A DNA stretch of 64,000 nt from an uncultured Prevotella sp. (lineage in GTDB: Bacteria; Bacteroidota; Bacteroidia; Bacteroidales; Bacteroidaceae). Position 1 is the first letter of the stretch. Every line of letters starts with the position of its first letter. The position numbers and the translations under genes are program-made. Shown here piece by piece: positions 18,401-24,783 of this stretch. The stretch spans positions 124,001 to 188,000 of the forward strand of contig CABQKA010000002.1 of the NCBI GenBank assembly GCA_902464615.1, written 5' to 3'. Below the pieces are notes generated by a model that was not told the origin of the DNA, did no database searches, and saw only the letters and a list, made by a program, of their open reading frames with translations.

Positions 18401-20144
18401 ACTTGAGGTTGCCTACCTCATGGCTGACGCGGTCGCCCGATACGTGGAACTTCGTGTCCACGTTCACGGTCATTACGCCTTCGAGGTTATCTGCGGTGAA
18501 GGGCGACGTGCTGTAATAAATGACGTGGTGGTCTACCGTGTTTTCCGGCGTCTGCGGGATGGTCCACTCCACCAGCACGTTGTCTTGCGAGGCGGTTAGC
18601 TGCATGTCCGTCACGGGAGCCGGCGCTTCGCCGGTACTCATGCGGAGCGCTTTGTCCGCGTCAATGTATCCGCTTCCGAAGAGTCCTGTCGCTTTGGGAT
18701 TGTCCGTGTAGAGGTCATTGACCGAGGAGACCAACTGCTGGCGCAGTGTGGAGTTCGGGAATTGTGCGTTGCCGTATTTTGAAAGAATCAAGGCGGCGAT
18801 GCCCGAAACGTGCGGGCAGGCCATGGAAGTTCCTTCGTTATATCCGTAGCTGCTGTTGGGCAGCGTGCTGAGCACGCCTTCGGCTTCGCCGTAGTCCATG
18901 TCGCCGCCGGGTGCCGACACGTCGCACCATGCGCCGCGTGTGGAGTAGGAGGCCGGTGTCTTCATGCACGTTATGGCGCCCACGGCTACCACCGGCTCGT
19001 AGCATCCGGGCCAGTATTCGCCTTCTTCGCCCGTATTGCCGTTGGCGAAGATGCAGAGGCCGCCGGCCATCTTGTCGCCGCCGCCTTCGGCCGTGAAGTA
19101 GTCGATGGCGTCGAGCACGTTCTGTTCGTAGTAGCCGGCTGAGCTCCATCCCCAGGAGCACTGGGCGATGGAAGCGCCCATGTCGGCTGCGTAAACCAGG
19201 GCCGCGGCGTAGTTCGCGTTGGCGCTGGACGAGTGGTCGTCGAAGATCTGGCAGGAGATCATCTTCACGCCGCCCTGTCCGTTGCCGCCGGCCACGCCGG
19301 CCACGCCGATGCCGTTGTTGTTTACGGCGCCCACCGTTCCGGCCACGTGTGTGCCGTGGCTGTGTGAGGTGACGTTGCCCGAGTTGATGACGAAGTTGTA
19401 GCCGTAGATGTCGTCCGTGTAGCCGTTGCCGTCATCGTCCACGCCCGGCCTGCCGTTCAGCTCGGCCTCGTTGACCCAGACGTTTTGTGCCAGGTCGGGG
19501 TGGTCATACTGGAAGCCGCCGTCAATGATGGCTACCAGCACGTCGTTGCTGCCTGTTGCCAGTTTCCAGCCTGCGAATATGTTGGCATCGGCTCCAGCCA
19601 CAGCGCCCGGCAGATTGCCCGTGTTGTGGTAGTGCCACTGTTGCGGGAGCAGCGGGTCGTTGAACGGCATGGTCTCGTCGCTTTGCGCCGAGGGGACTGC
19701 ACTGACTGTGCGGTAGCCTTTCTCTCCGCCGATGGGTTGCATCGGGCGCACGGTCTCTACGATTTGTACGCCCGGTACGGACTTGTACACCGTTCGTGCC
19801 TCGGCAGGGGTTACGGCCGTCGAGTCAAAGCGGATTTCGTACCAAAGGTCCAGTCCGTACTTCTTGTGGCGTTCCTCAAACTTCGGGGAGTAAGGAATCA
19901 ACCTTGTCATGCGGACTGCCTTTACTTTCTGGCTGGCGCGGTCCAAGGGGGTCACACCGGTAGACTGCGCCTGGTCTGTGAGGACCGAGGCCGGCAAGGC
20001 TGCCAGCCGGTCCGCCACTTCGCGTTGAAGTTTTACGCGAATGACGCCTTCTGCCGCTTTTCCTCCTCCGGTTTGCGCCGCCAGGTTTCCGCTGCCTCCC
20101 ACGGAGAGGAGCAGAAACCCGAGGAAAAACAATCTTTTTAACAT
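12447..20144 (-). CDS. Giant secreted S8 subtilase with ASH-type repeats and T9SS sorting domain
   Basis: 2565 residues. Signal peptide 1-23, a propeptide-like region to about 170, then a subtilisin domain with the full triad: Asp208 (VAIIDGG), His263 (SHGTHVAG) and Ser440 (EGTSMACPHVSG). A fibronectin-III-like domain follows (about 515-610), then many immunoglobulin-like choice-of-anchor D/ASH modules, recognisable by repeated 'LDFGQLEVG..KTASFTIKNEGEYPL' style segments, and cadherin-like segments (VTLTVADEEGEAFSVTL). The last 80 residues (VSPNPVKTTTTV... GTYYLEV... LLKR) are a type A T9SS sorting domain, so the protein is exported across the outer membrane and anchored or released. It has its own promoter and terminator and separates cydA from cydB. 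Substrate unknown. Confidence 0.93.
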   Translation of the reverse strand: MLKRLFFLGFLLLSVGGSGNLAAQTGGGKAAEGVIRVKLQREVADRLAALPASVLTDQAQSTGVTPLDRASQKVKAVRMTRLIPYSPKFEERHKKYGLDLWYEIRFDSTAVTPAEARTVYKSVPGVQIVETVRPMQPIGGEKGYRTVSAVPSAQSDETMPFNDPLLPQQWHYHNTGNLPGAVAGADANIFAGWKLATGSNDVLVAIIDGGFQYDHPDLAQNVWVNEAELNGRPGVDDDGNGYTDDIYGYNFVINSGNVTSHSHGTHVAGTVGAVNNNGIGVAGVAGGNGQGGVKMISCQIFDDHSSSANANYAAALVYAADMGASIAQCSWGWSSAGYYEQNVLDAIDYFTAEGGGDKMAGGLCIFANGNTGEEGEYWPGCYEPVVAVGAITCMKTPASYSTRGAWCDVSAPGGDMDYGEAEGVLSTLPNSSYGYNEGTSMACPHVSGIAALILSKYGNAQFPNSTLRQQLVSSVNDLYTDNPKATGLFGSGYIDADKALRMSTGEAPAPVTDMQLTASQDNVLVEWTIPQTPENTVDHHVIYYSTSPFTADNLEGVMTVNVDTKFHVSGDRVSHEVGNLKSLTTYYFAIRAVNRWGQQSQLSEVQQTQTNAGPEMSLDQTTLAFSADAAQGGKGSAAFTIKNEGLGILKYDITTASVPNSAFSTGGNVRPGKLVPFTGMMAATSVEQHTVVSADYHADDYPKTITNSEGIYRYIGEVDLSLPNAMAQYVYVNPDTFPDGFNLTALRFGGIGGEDPVIEIYDGAASISAASLLQKVDYTFFGYNYDINLKEQLYFAPGSAFWIVAKFPAGQHQPLGVGISTDNGATKQYSFYSSDGGETWTQLSEVLRAASMTDIADVATFDVYAISKNPDWSSVLVIDPKEGSVRPGESQSVKVENDGQKLVNGTYKFNLYVNANEDNRPKQTVQATLTVSGYAPELTSVQMVDFGDLLVGESKTLEVEIANEGYGDFSGSWGSLSEENISCSSTQFEVPTYTEAFPARSAGTLEVTFKPTSSGNHSGTVTLTDDEGHTHSFIVRGVASAPAKAQLDATELDFGQLEVGGDPKTASFTIKNEGEYPLQYVFPKFSDATIENSTAAAHRFGYSYISNLEGSTDFTYDNNPSLPNETDVTSQISGLQWYSEPISLGFDFPFYGQSYDHIYITSYGGLSVQTIDGNIQCMVPTASCVQGLGYISPYVNSGKLMFNANSKVTYGRMDGKFVVKYKNVLTAATNGGSEYTPISYHVALCDDGSVEIYYDDYSSDLVFGFGEYNYVGISDIECEDPITVTDADLVHDGGSTLYRDIRTGTAIKIVAPAKSFVSGLSSTDGLINIGEEKTIIVTAQADETLYAGNQTNLLTILTNDPSHPSISVTLKALITGEGLQPAATVDSTSIDFGKVFRTSQTQATVRLRNTGNDTLRVSSVVAEEGKASLTEAIKAGFKIAPGSGRDIVVTLPTEQEGDVADTIVITHGDAQHIRIPVKGSVIGVPEWNITPEAINVTTPYGTPVSQTLTIANTGNEPLTFTNVPNSWINLTDQTADESSEIGYAYKSRTDYEDIAYEWIDLTNDPAAEHQDMTYYVDKTDFYTVELPFEFPFYGKKYKTMYIYNTGFVSFSEHDDYKIFPEPPQTLPDNGTFYTNIIAPFWGNHTMNTTYEAGTYYKNEGDHVVVSFVNYGNSVMVGMDFQLILFKDGRYKYQYHLEPDGMMNGVYGLAGIQDETATRGFTLPEQYIADGNAVEFYPTKRYTVPAGEQVEVPVEILADSLGGDYVSTLTFNTNVPSLPNADLPLAIHIQGEPQAVWPESVGGEAVSNPNNYAGLEFEFTVANKGTKAFTITDIESGLTDGSLPGMLQVYTTYFDWLTGGYVTGWTAYTPGMALEAGLEPIRFKAVFYDAVTVADYDTPITFHVSGLDTETVSVPFRLSITEAPVLAFDQPAIEINGVPSDYKGQATMHIRNTGKYKLTYSLRLDPNGVGETLPPADGGGIAPGFMNVVADSLSLPQKALLAKKATAIEPHTVFDGFPFDVPPVDCNALLYYPILDVEQPRSALLGSGDKTNDFYAATRYVAPAEGFNLTHLYFYGTVGDLQNVDIEATVVGSSDVTSDRIIGHGKVHVDGEQMDDDGMYYGEARMLEFDKPVYINPADTFYVVLKYPAGYERSAWLSQKSDRVSPNRFMAWFADLGWIDVATELEMQYGSMGFFMTCVEKEAGSPWITLLDTETEGEVAVGQEKPVTVSVDASSAYFTKGNKAVIVIKSNDPQQPLVNYPVTLNLNGAPVITGPEGTPTVPENDSIDVVLTVADEEGEAFSVTLTDDSGIASLASCTVSGKNDAAANAEGNTVEAEAGDTLTLHVRLKPAYGMAGSRSFTLSATDATGNSTEKTVDYNVEHVNRAPQYAGPATIDVPVNGVSDVYAFASLFTDPDGEEMTFNAALDNTEHVTLFTDATGFILNGRSEGQALLTLTASDAAGQTTTSQVTVNVSDPAGISNVKDGHKVSVSPNPVKTTTTVTLDKDARNVTYRLFDAAGKLLLNEAATDVAAGTGHTLDLSGLATGTYYLEVTADGKRTGMTLLKR

Positions 20145-20281
20145 AAACAGAATGTTAAGTGAATAAAAAAGGAATAAATGGACGAGTGCTGCCTGCTTTA
20201 TACGTGATAGCCCCTTTGTGCCTTGCTGAAAGGCATATAAGGGGCATAGGACTCATGTGGTGCATGGCAACAATCAGAGCG

Positions 20282-20311
20282 CAAAAGTAAAAAAATATTT
20301 TCATAAAACAA
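20282..20311 (-). promoter_or_regulatory. Subtilase gene promoter
   Basis: Minus-strand TACTTTTG (20282-20289), 19 bases, TTG (20309-20311). The -33 box overlaps the T-run of the cydA terminator. Leader about 130 bases. Confidence 0.75.
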
Positions 20312-20346
20312 CAAAAGCGGCGGTCCTTGTATGAAAAACCGTCGCT
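20305..20346 (-). terminator. Intrinsic terminator after cydA
   Basis: agcggcgg (20316-20323) pairs with ccgtcgct (20339-20346) with one mismatch; minus-strand TTTTGTTGTTTT follows. Suggests cyd transcription stops before the subtilase gene. Confidence 0.6.
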
Positions 20347-20390
20347 TTGGTAGCTATCCGGGGTGTTTGTCCCCAGGTGCCTTCCGCCGT

Positions 20391-21878
20391 TTATCCGCGC
20401 CGTATGGCGCGGCAGAGTATGCGCACTTCGGCGATGAGCAGCACTGTGAAAATAATCAGGAAGATGAAGAATGTGGTCTGCACCGCAGCCGCCGAGAGGC
20501 TGGAGACGGCGGCGTTCACCGGCAGCAAGTCCTGTATGGCCCACGGCTGGCGGCCTACTTCGGCCACCACCCATCCGGCCTGCCCGGCGATGTAGACCAG
20601 GGGGATGGACCACAGTCCGGCGTGTTGCAGCCATCGTGTCTGTTCCAGGCGGCCCCGCCGCGCTTGCCACCAGAGCAGGGCCTGTATGAGCAGCAGCAGG
20701 CAGCCCATGCCTACCATGGCACGGAAGGACCAGTAGACGAGTGGGATATTCGGGATGAGGTCTTCCTCGTTTTCTATGTATCCGTAGCCGAAGTAGTCCA
20801 TGTGCTGTTCCAGCTGTTTGCGGGCTTCGTTGCGGGCGTTGGCGTCGCCGGCCTTGTCTGCGGCGCGGAAGTCGCGGAAGGCGGCGAGGGCCAGGCGGCC
20901 GCGCTCCATTTTCTCGCCGGCGGAGAGGTGCACGTTGCCTTCGTTGTCCGTGTATCCGTCAAGGATGTCCTGCGTGCCCGGGACGTAGCCCTGCGGGTCG
21001 TGTGTGGCCAGGATGGAGAGCATGCCCGGCACCTCGATGCCCGGGACGATGGAGAACGCCGCGCCCTTGCCGCCGCGCTCCAGGCCTTCGGCGGCCGCCA
21101 GTTTCATGGGCTGGTTGCGCGCCACCTCGATGCCCGAGCGGTCGCCCGAGAGCATGACGAGCAGGGCCGAGACCACGCCCACCACGGTGGCGACTTTGAT
21201 GCTGGCCAGCGCGCGCCGCTGTTGCCGGCGCTTGAGCAAGTACCAGCAGCTCACGCCCGTGACAAACACGGCGCCGGTCATCCAGCCGCTGGTCACGGCA
21301 TGGACAAACTTCGTGGCCGCTTCCGGGGAGAAGGCTACGGCGAAGAAGTCCATCATCTCGTTGCGCACGGTCTCGGGGTTGAACTCCATGCCCACCGGGT
21401 GCTGCATCCAGCTGTTCGCCACCAGTATCCACCACGCAGAGAGCGTGGCCCCGATGCCGGTCAGCCAGGTGGAGGCCAGGTGGAAGCCGCGGCTCACCTT
21501 GTTCCACCCGAAGAACATCACGGCGATGAACGTGGCTTCCATGAAGAAGGCCAATATCCCTTCGATGGCCAGCGGGGCGCCGAAGATGTCGCCCACGAAC
21601 CAGGAGTAGTTGCTCCAGTTCGTGCCGAACTCGAACTCCAGGATGAGGCCCGTGGCCACGCCTACGGCGAAGTTGATGCCGAAGAGTTTTTGCCAGAACT
21701 GGGCCGTAGCTTTCCAGAACTCGTCGCGTGTGCGCACGTAGACGGTTTCCATGATGGCCATCACGAGGGCCAGGCCCAGCGTCAGGGGGACGAAGAGCCA
21801 GTGGTAGCAGGCTGTCAGGGCAAACTGTGCCCGCGACCAGTCGAGCAGCGGGCTGCCCATTGCTTCAAGTAGCGTCAT
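20391..21878 (-). CDS. cydA: Cytochrome bd ubiquinol oxidase subunit I
   Basis: 495 residues, haem- and quinol-binding subunit of the bd oxidase. Seen: the N-terminal DWSRAQFALTACYHWLFVPLTLG with the conserved haem-ligand His near residue 26, the EFEFGTNWSNYSWFVGDIFG block with conserved Glu residues, FVTGVSCWYLLKRR, and the late AEVGRQPWAIQDLLP (GRQPW motif). The length fits a short Q-loop CydA. It overlaps the DUF4492 gene by 14 bases, the usual Bacteroidota order, but cydB is displaced by the subtilase gene. Confidence 0.97.
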   Translation of the reverse strand: MTLLEAMGSPLLDWSRAQFALTACYHWLFVPLTLGLALVMAIMETVYVRTRDEFWKATAQFWQKLFGINFAVGVATGLILEFEFGTNWSNYSWFVGDIFGAPLAIEGILAFFMEATFIAVMFFGWNKVSRGFHLASTWLTGIGATLSAWWILVANSWMQHPVGMEFNPETVRNEMMDFFAVAFSPEAATKFVHAVTSGWMTGAVFVTGVSCWYLLKRRQQRRALASIKVATVVGVVSALLVMLSGDRSGIEVARNQPMKLAAAEGLERGGKGAAFSIVPGIEVPGMLSILATHDPQGYVPGTQDILDGYTDNEGNVHLSAGEKMERGRLALAAFRDFRAADKAGDANARNEARKQLEQHMDYFGYGYIENEEDLIPNIPLVYWSFRAMVGMGCLLLLIQALLWWQARRGRLEQTRWLQHAGLWSIPLVYIAGQAGWVVAEVGRQPWAIQDLLPVNAAVSSLSAAAVQTTFFIFLIIFTVLLIAEVRILCRAIRRG

Positions 21879-22143
21879 GATTTTCTGATTCAGTGGTTTC
21901 GGACACGTCAGGCTGCGCGGTATTTCCCTGGCAGGGCTTCAGAAGCTGCGTTGCCACGGCCTCCGGTTTCTCTTCTTCGGGGTGGTCCGACAGGGCCGGC
22001 CGGAAGAAAAAGGGGCGCAGGATGAAGAAGAGCACGAACAGCTTGGCCAGAATCAGTATCCAGAGCGTCCGGCCCCAGGTCATCTGGCGGAAACCTTCAA
22101 CGTAGAAGCGCACGATGGAGCGCAGGCTGTCCGTGATGTTCAT
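21865..22143 (-). CDS. DUF4492 small membrane protein of the cyd operon
   Basis: 92 residues from ATG 22143: a short N-terminal amphipathic part (ITDSLRSIVRFYVEGFRQM), one membrane helix (about 25-45, WGRTLWILILAKLFVLFFIL) and a charged tail. It fits DUF4492, which precedes cydA in Bacteroidota and may serve as a small accessory to the oxidase. That role is inference. The frame is open further upstream through the 21-base repeats, but a -7 box there makes the 22143 start better. Overlaps cydA by 14 bases. Confidence 0.8.
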   Translation of the reverse strand: MNITDSLRSIVRFYVEGFRQMTWGRTLWILILAKLFVLFFILRPFFFRPALSDHPEEEKPEAVATQLLKPCQGNTAQPDVSETTESENHDAT

Positions 22144-22148
22144 CGTGA

Positions 22149-22156
22149 CAAAAATA
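22149..22156 (-). promoter_or_regulatory. Possible promoter -7 box of DUF4492-cydA
   Basis: Minus-strand TATTTTTG ends only five bases before the ATG, so the mRNA would be nearly leaderless. No -33 TTG at the right distance, so confidence is low. Confidence 0.35.
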
Positions 22157-22243
22157 CGGTTTTTCTCTGGAAAAGCCGGCATGGCCGCTTCTTTTTTTTC
22201 GTTCCGCCTGCCCGGGCGCGCTCCTGTGGCTGGCGGTGGCGCC

Positions 22244-22300
22244 GGGGCTAAGGCTTCTTTTTGCGGGGCTAAGGCCTGTCGCTCCGGGGCTAAGGCCCGT
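22244..22300. repeat. Intergenic repeat, locus D (3 units)
   Basis: ggggctaaggc at 22244, 22265 and 22286, exactly 21 bases apart; the last extends to ggggctaaggcccgt. Lies between tpx and the DUF4492 gene. Confidence 0.85.
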
Positions 22301-22386
22301 GTGTGGCGCGCCCGTCGGTGCATGGTGAAAGAAAAACCCCGGCCGCCGTCGGGGCGGACCGGGGGTAAGGGGGTGTGGGGGTGAGG

Positions 22387-22890
22387 TCAGCGGCCCAGGG
22401 CGGCAAGGGCTGCCGCGTAGTCGGGCTCGTGGGTGATTTCGGGCACCAGTTCCTCGTAAATGATTTTTCCTTCCTCGTCTACGATGACCACGGCGCGGGC
22501 CAGCAGGCCTTTCAGCGGGCCGTCGGTGATGAGGAGCCCGTAGTGTTCGTCGAAACATTTGCAGCGGAAGGTGCTGACGGGGACCACGCGGTCCAGCCCC
22601 TCGGTGGTGCAGAAACGGCTTTGCGCGAAGGGCAGGTCCTTCGACACGCAGAGCACTACGGTATTGTCCAGCGCGGCGGCTTCGCGGTTGAAGCGGCGCA
22701 CGGAGGCGGCGCAGACCGGCGTGTCGAGGCTGGGGAAGATGTTGAGCACGACGCGGTGGCCCAGCAGGTCGGGCAGGTGGACGACGCTCAGGTCGCCTTT
22801 GACGCCGCCGAATTTGGGTGCGGCCGTCCCGACGGCGGGCAGTGTGCCGCTCAGGGTGACGGGCGTTCCTTGGAATGTTACGGTTGTCAT
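22387..22890 (-). CDS. tpx: Thiol peroxidase (atypical 2-Cys peroxiredoxin)
   Basis: 167 residues from ATG 22890, normal Tpx length. Reduces hydrogen and lipid peroxides with thioredoxin as donor. Peroxidatic Cys60 lies in PSLDTPVCAASVRRFN, resolving Cys94 in LPFAQSRFCTTEGL. The same reading frame is open upstream all the way through the Nudix gene with no stop codon, so an upstream-initiated fusion is possible. The strong Tpx start (MTTVTFQGTPVTLSG) and a promoter-like TTG-N20-TACCTTTC just before it support independent expression. Confidence 0.93.
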   Translation of the reverse strand: MTTVTFQGTPVTLSGTLPAVGTAAPKFGGVKGDLSVVHLPDLLGHRVVLNIFPSLDTPVCAASVRRFNREAAALDNTVVLCVSKDLPFAQSRFCTTEGLDRVVPVSTFRCKCFDEHYGLLITDGPLKGLLARAVVIVDEEGKIIYEELVPEITHEPDYAAALAALGR

Positions 22891-23505
22891 GATGTTTGTA
22901 AGATTAAGTCCGGACGCCGTGTTGGCGTTTGCGGCGGAAAGGTACGAAGTTTCCCCCGTCCGGGCAAGTTTTTGCGTCCCTTTCTCCATGAGTTGCAACA
23001 GCCGCTCCACGCCGCGCCTCACGGAGCACAGGCCGAAGTCGGCCGGCCGTATGTCTTCGGGCCGGAGCCAGAGCAGCTCGGCCGCGTCGTCGGCCGCGGC
23101 GGGTGTCTGTCCCGGCTTCAGGCGGCAACGGAAGAAGCTGTCGGCCGTGTGTACGTCGAAGCCGGAGTAGCGGTACGTGTTGGGGAGCGAGAAGAGGTAG
23201 CCCTCCACCTCGGCGTCGGCGCCGGTCTCCTCCTTCACTTCGCGGAGGCAGCCTTCCTCCAGGCTTTCGCCCGGGTCGACGAAGCCGCCGGGCAGGTCGA
23301 GCGTGCCGCGGGCGGGGTCGAGGGCGCGCCGCGTGGTGAGCAGGCTGCCGTCGGCCGAGAAAATGACGGCTACGGTGGCGGCCGATGCGTTGTGGTAGTA
23401 GGTGAAGCCGCAGTCGGCGCAGTGCTTGGAGCGGGCGTCGGCCGGCGCGAAGCGGGGCGAGCCGCAGCGCGGGCAGTGGCGGAAGAGGGACAGGGGATGG
23501 CGCAT
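22387..23505 (-). CDS. Zinc-ribbon Nudix hydrolase, in-frame with downstream tpx (apparent fusion)
   Basis: The open frame from ATG 23505 has 372 codons. Residues 1-35 form a zinc ribbon (Cys11, 14, 29, 32). Residues 40-180 are a Nudix domain whose box begins GGFVDPGESLEEG at 73 and ends REVKEETG at 95, with all catalytic Glu residues. Nudix enzymes split nucleoside diphosphates linked to another group. Relatives of this type normally end near residue 180. Here no stop follows; a linker of about 25 residues leads to Met206, the Tpx start. Either a real Nudix-Tpx fusion or two genes whose separator lost its stop. It starts 15 bases after the M16 gene. Confidence 0.7.
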   Translation of the reverse strand: MRHPLSLFRHCPRCGSPRFAPADARSKHCADCGFTYYHNASAATVAVIFSADGSLLTTRRALDPARGTLDLPGGFVDPGESLEEGCLREVKEETGADAEVEGYLFSLPNTYRYSGFDVHTADSFFRCRLKPGQTPAAADDAAELLWLRPEDIRPADFGLCSVRRGVERLLQLMEKGTQKLARTGETSYLSAANANTASGLNLTNIMTTVTFQGTPVTLSGTLPAVGTAAPKFGGVKGDLSVVHLPDLLGHRVVLNIFPSLDTPVCAASVRRFNREAAALDNTVVLCVSKDLPFAQSRFCTTEGLDRVVPVSTFRCKCFDEHYGLLITDGPLKGLLARAVVIVDEEGKIIYEELVPEITHEPDYAAALAALGR

Positions 23506-23520
23506 GGGCCTGGGGGTGTG

Positions 23521-24783
23521 TCAGCAGTAAATGAGTGTGGTGAGCCGCTCGGGCGCGTAGGCTTCGGCGGCAATGTCGCGCAGGGCTTCGGGCGTGAGGC
23601 TGCGGATGCGGGCGCACAGGGAATCGGTGTCGTAGGCTTCGCCGTAATAGGCATAGGTGCGGCCTACGCTGAGGGCATAGCTTTCGGCGTTCTCGTGGCC
23701 GATGCCGATTTGCCCGCAGAGCTGTTTCTGGGCGGCGGCCAGCTGTGCGGCGCTCAGGGGGCGCTGGGCCAGCTTGCGCAGTTCCGCCGCGACGAGGCGG
23801 CGGCAGCGGCCCACGTCGGCGGTGTCGCAGCCGAAGTAGACGTTCCACAGTCCCGTGTCGGGGTAGGTCGAGAGGTAGGCGTCCACGGAGTAGACGAGTC
23901 CTGCTTTCTCGCGCAGGCGGAGGTTGAGGCGCGAGTTCATGCCCGGCCCGCCCAGGAGGTTGTTGAGCAGGAGCAGCCCGTAGCGGCGCGGGTCGCGTCC
24001 GCCGTAGGCCCTGGCGCCGAGCACGACGTGTGCCTGGTGCGTGCCGCGCCGGACGGTGCGCTCCTGTGCGGCGTCGGGACAGGCCGGGAGGGGTGGCTGC
24101 TGCGGGAGCGTCGCGGCAGGCGGGGCGGGCCGCTCTTCCGCAAGTCCGGCGGTGAGCCGTTCCATGCGCCGGACCGTCCGGTCGAAGTTCAGGCGTCCCG
24201 TGGCGTAGAAGACGGCGTTGTCCGGCCGGTACCATTGCCGGGCGAAGCGGGCGGCGTCCGCCGTGCGGTAGGCACGGAGGCGTTCGGCCGTGCCCAGGAT
24301 GTCGCGGCCCAGCGGGTGGCCGGGGAAAATCATGGCTTCGAACTCGTCGAATATCAGTTCGGCCGGCGAGTCCTTGTAGCTGTCGATTTCGTCACAGACC
24401 ACTTCGGCCTCGCGCTCCATCTCGTGTTGCGGGTACGTGCTGTGGAAGACGATGTCCGTCAGCAGGTCGGCCGCGCGGTCGAAGTCGGGTTGCAGGACCG
24501 TAGCCTGGTAGACCGTTTCCTGCTTGTTGGTGAAAGCGTTCAGTTCGCCGCCCACGCGCTCCAGCCCGTTGCTGATGTGGAAGGCACGCCGGCGCGCGGT
24601 GCCCTTGAAGCTCATGTGTTCGATGAAATGGGCCAGCCCGGTGTCGGCCGGGGCTTCGTGGCGCGTCCCTGCCAGTACGATGTATCCGCAGTGGACTACG
24701 TCCGAGGTGCTCGGGGCCAGGACCAGCCGCAAGCCGCATGGGAGCGTGGCGGCCTGTATGGGGAGGGATGAAGTGGCGGTCAT
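23521..24783 (-). CDS. M16 family zinc peptidase (pitrilysin-like)
   Basis: 420 residues. The inverted zinc motif HFIEH is at 52-56, and EREAEVVCDEIDSYKD (about 118-133) supplies the third ligand Glu. The C-terminal half repeats the fold without the motif, with GGPGMNSRLNLRLREKAGLVYSVDAYLS, the R/Y substrate-binding region. No signal peptide is visible, so cytoplasmic or unconventional location. ATG 24783 overlaps the flippase stop as ATGA, indicating coupling. A longer frame upstream lies inside the flippase gene and is not used. Confidence 0.92.
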   Translation of the reverse strand: MTATSSLPIQAATLPCGLRLVLAPSTSDVVHCGYIVLAGTRHEAPADTGLAHFIEHMSFKGTARRRAFHISNGLERVGGELNAFTNKQETVYQATVLQPDFDRAADLLTDIVFHSTYPQHEMEREAEVVCDEIDSYKDSPAELIFDEFEAMIFPGHPLGRDILGTAERLRAYRTADAARFARQWYRPDNAVFYATGRLNFDRTVRRMERLTAGLAEERPAPPAATLPQQPPLPACPDAAQERTVRRGTHQAHVVLGARAYGGRDPRRYGLLLLNNLLGGPGMNSRLNLRLREKAGLVYSVDAYLSTYPDTGLWNVYFGCDTADVGRCRRLVAAELRKLAQRPLSAAQLAAAQKQLCGQIGIGHENAESYALSVGRTYAYYGEAYDTDSLCARIRSLTPEALRDIAAEAYAPERLTTLIYC

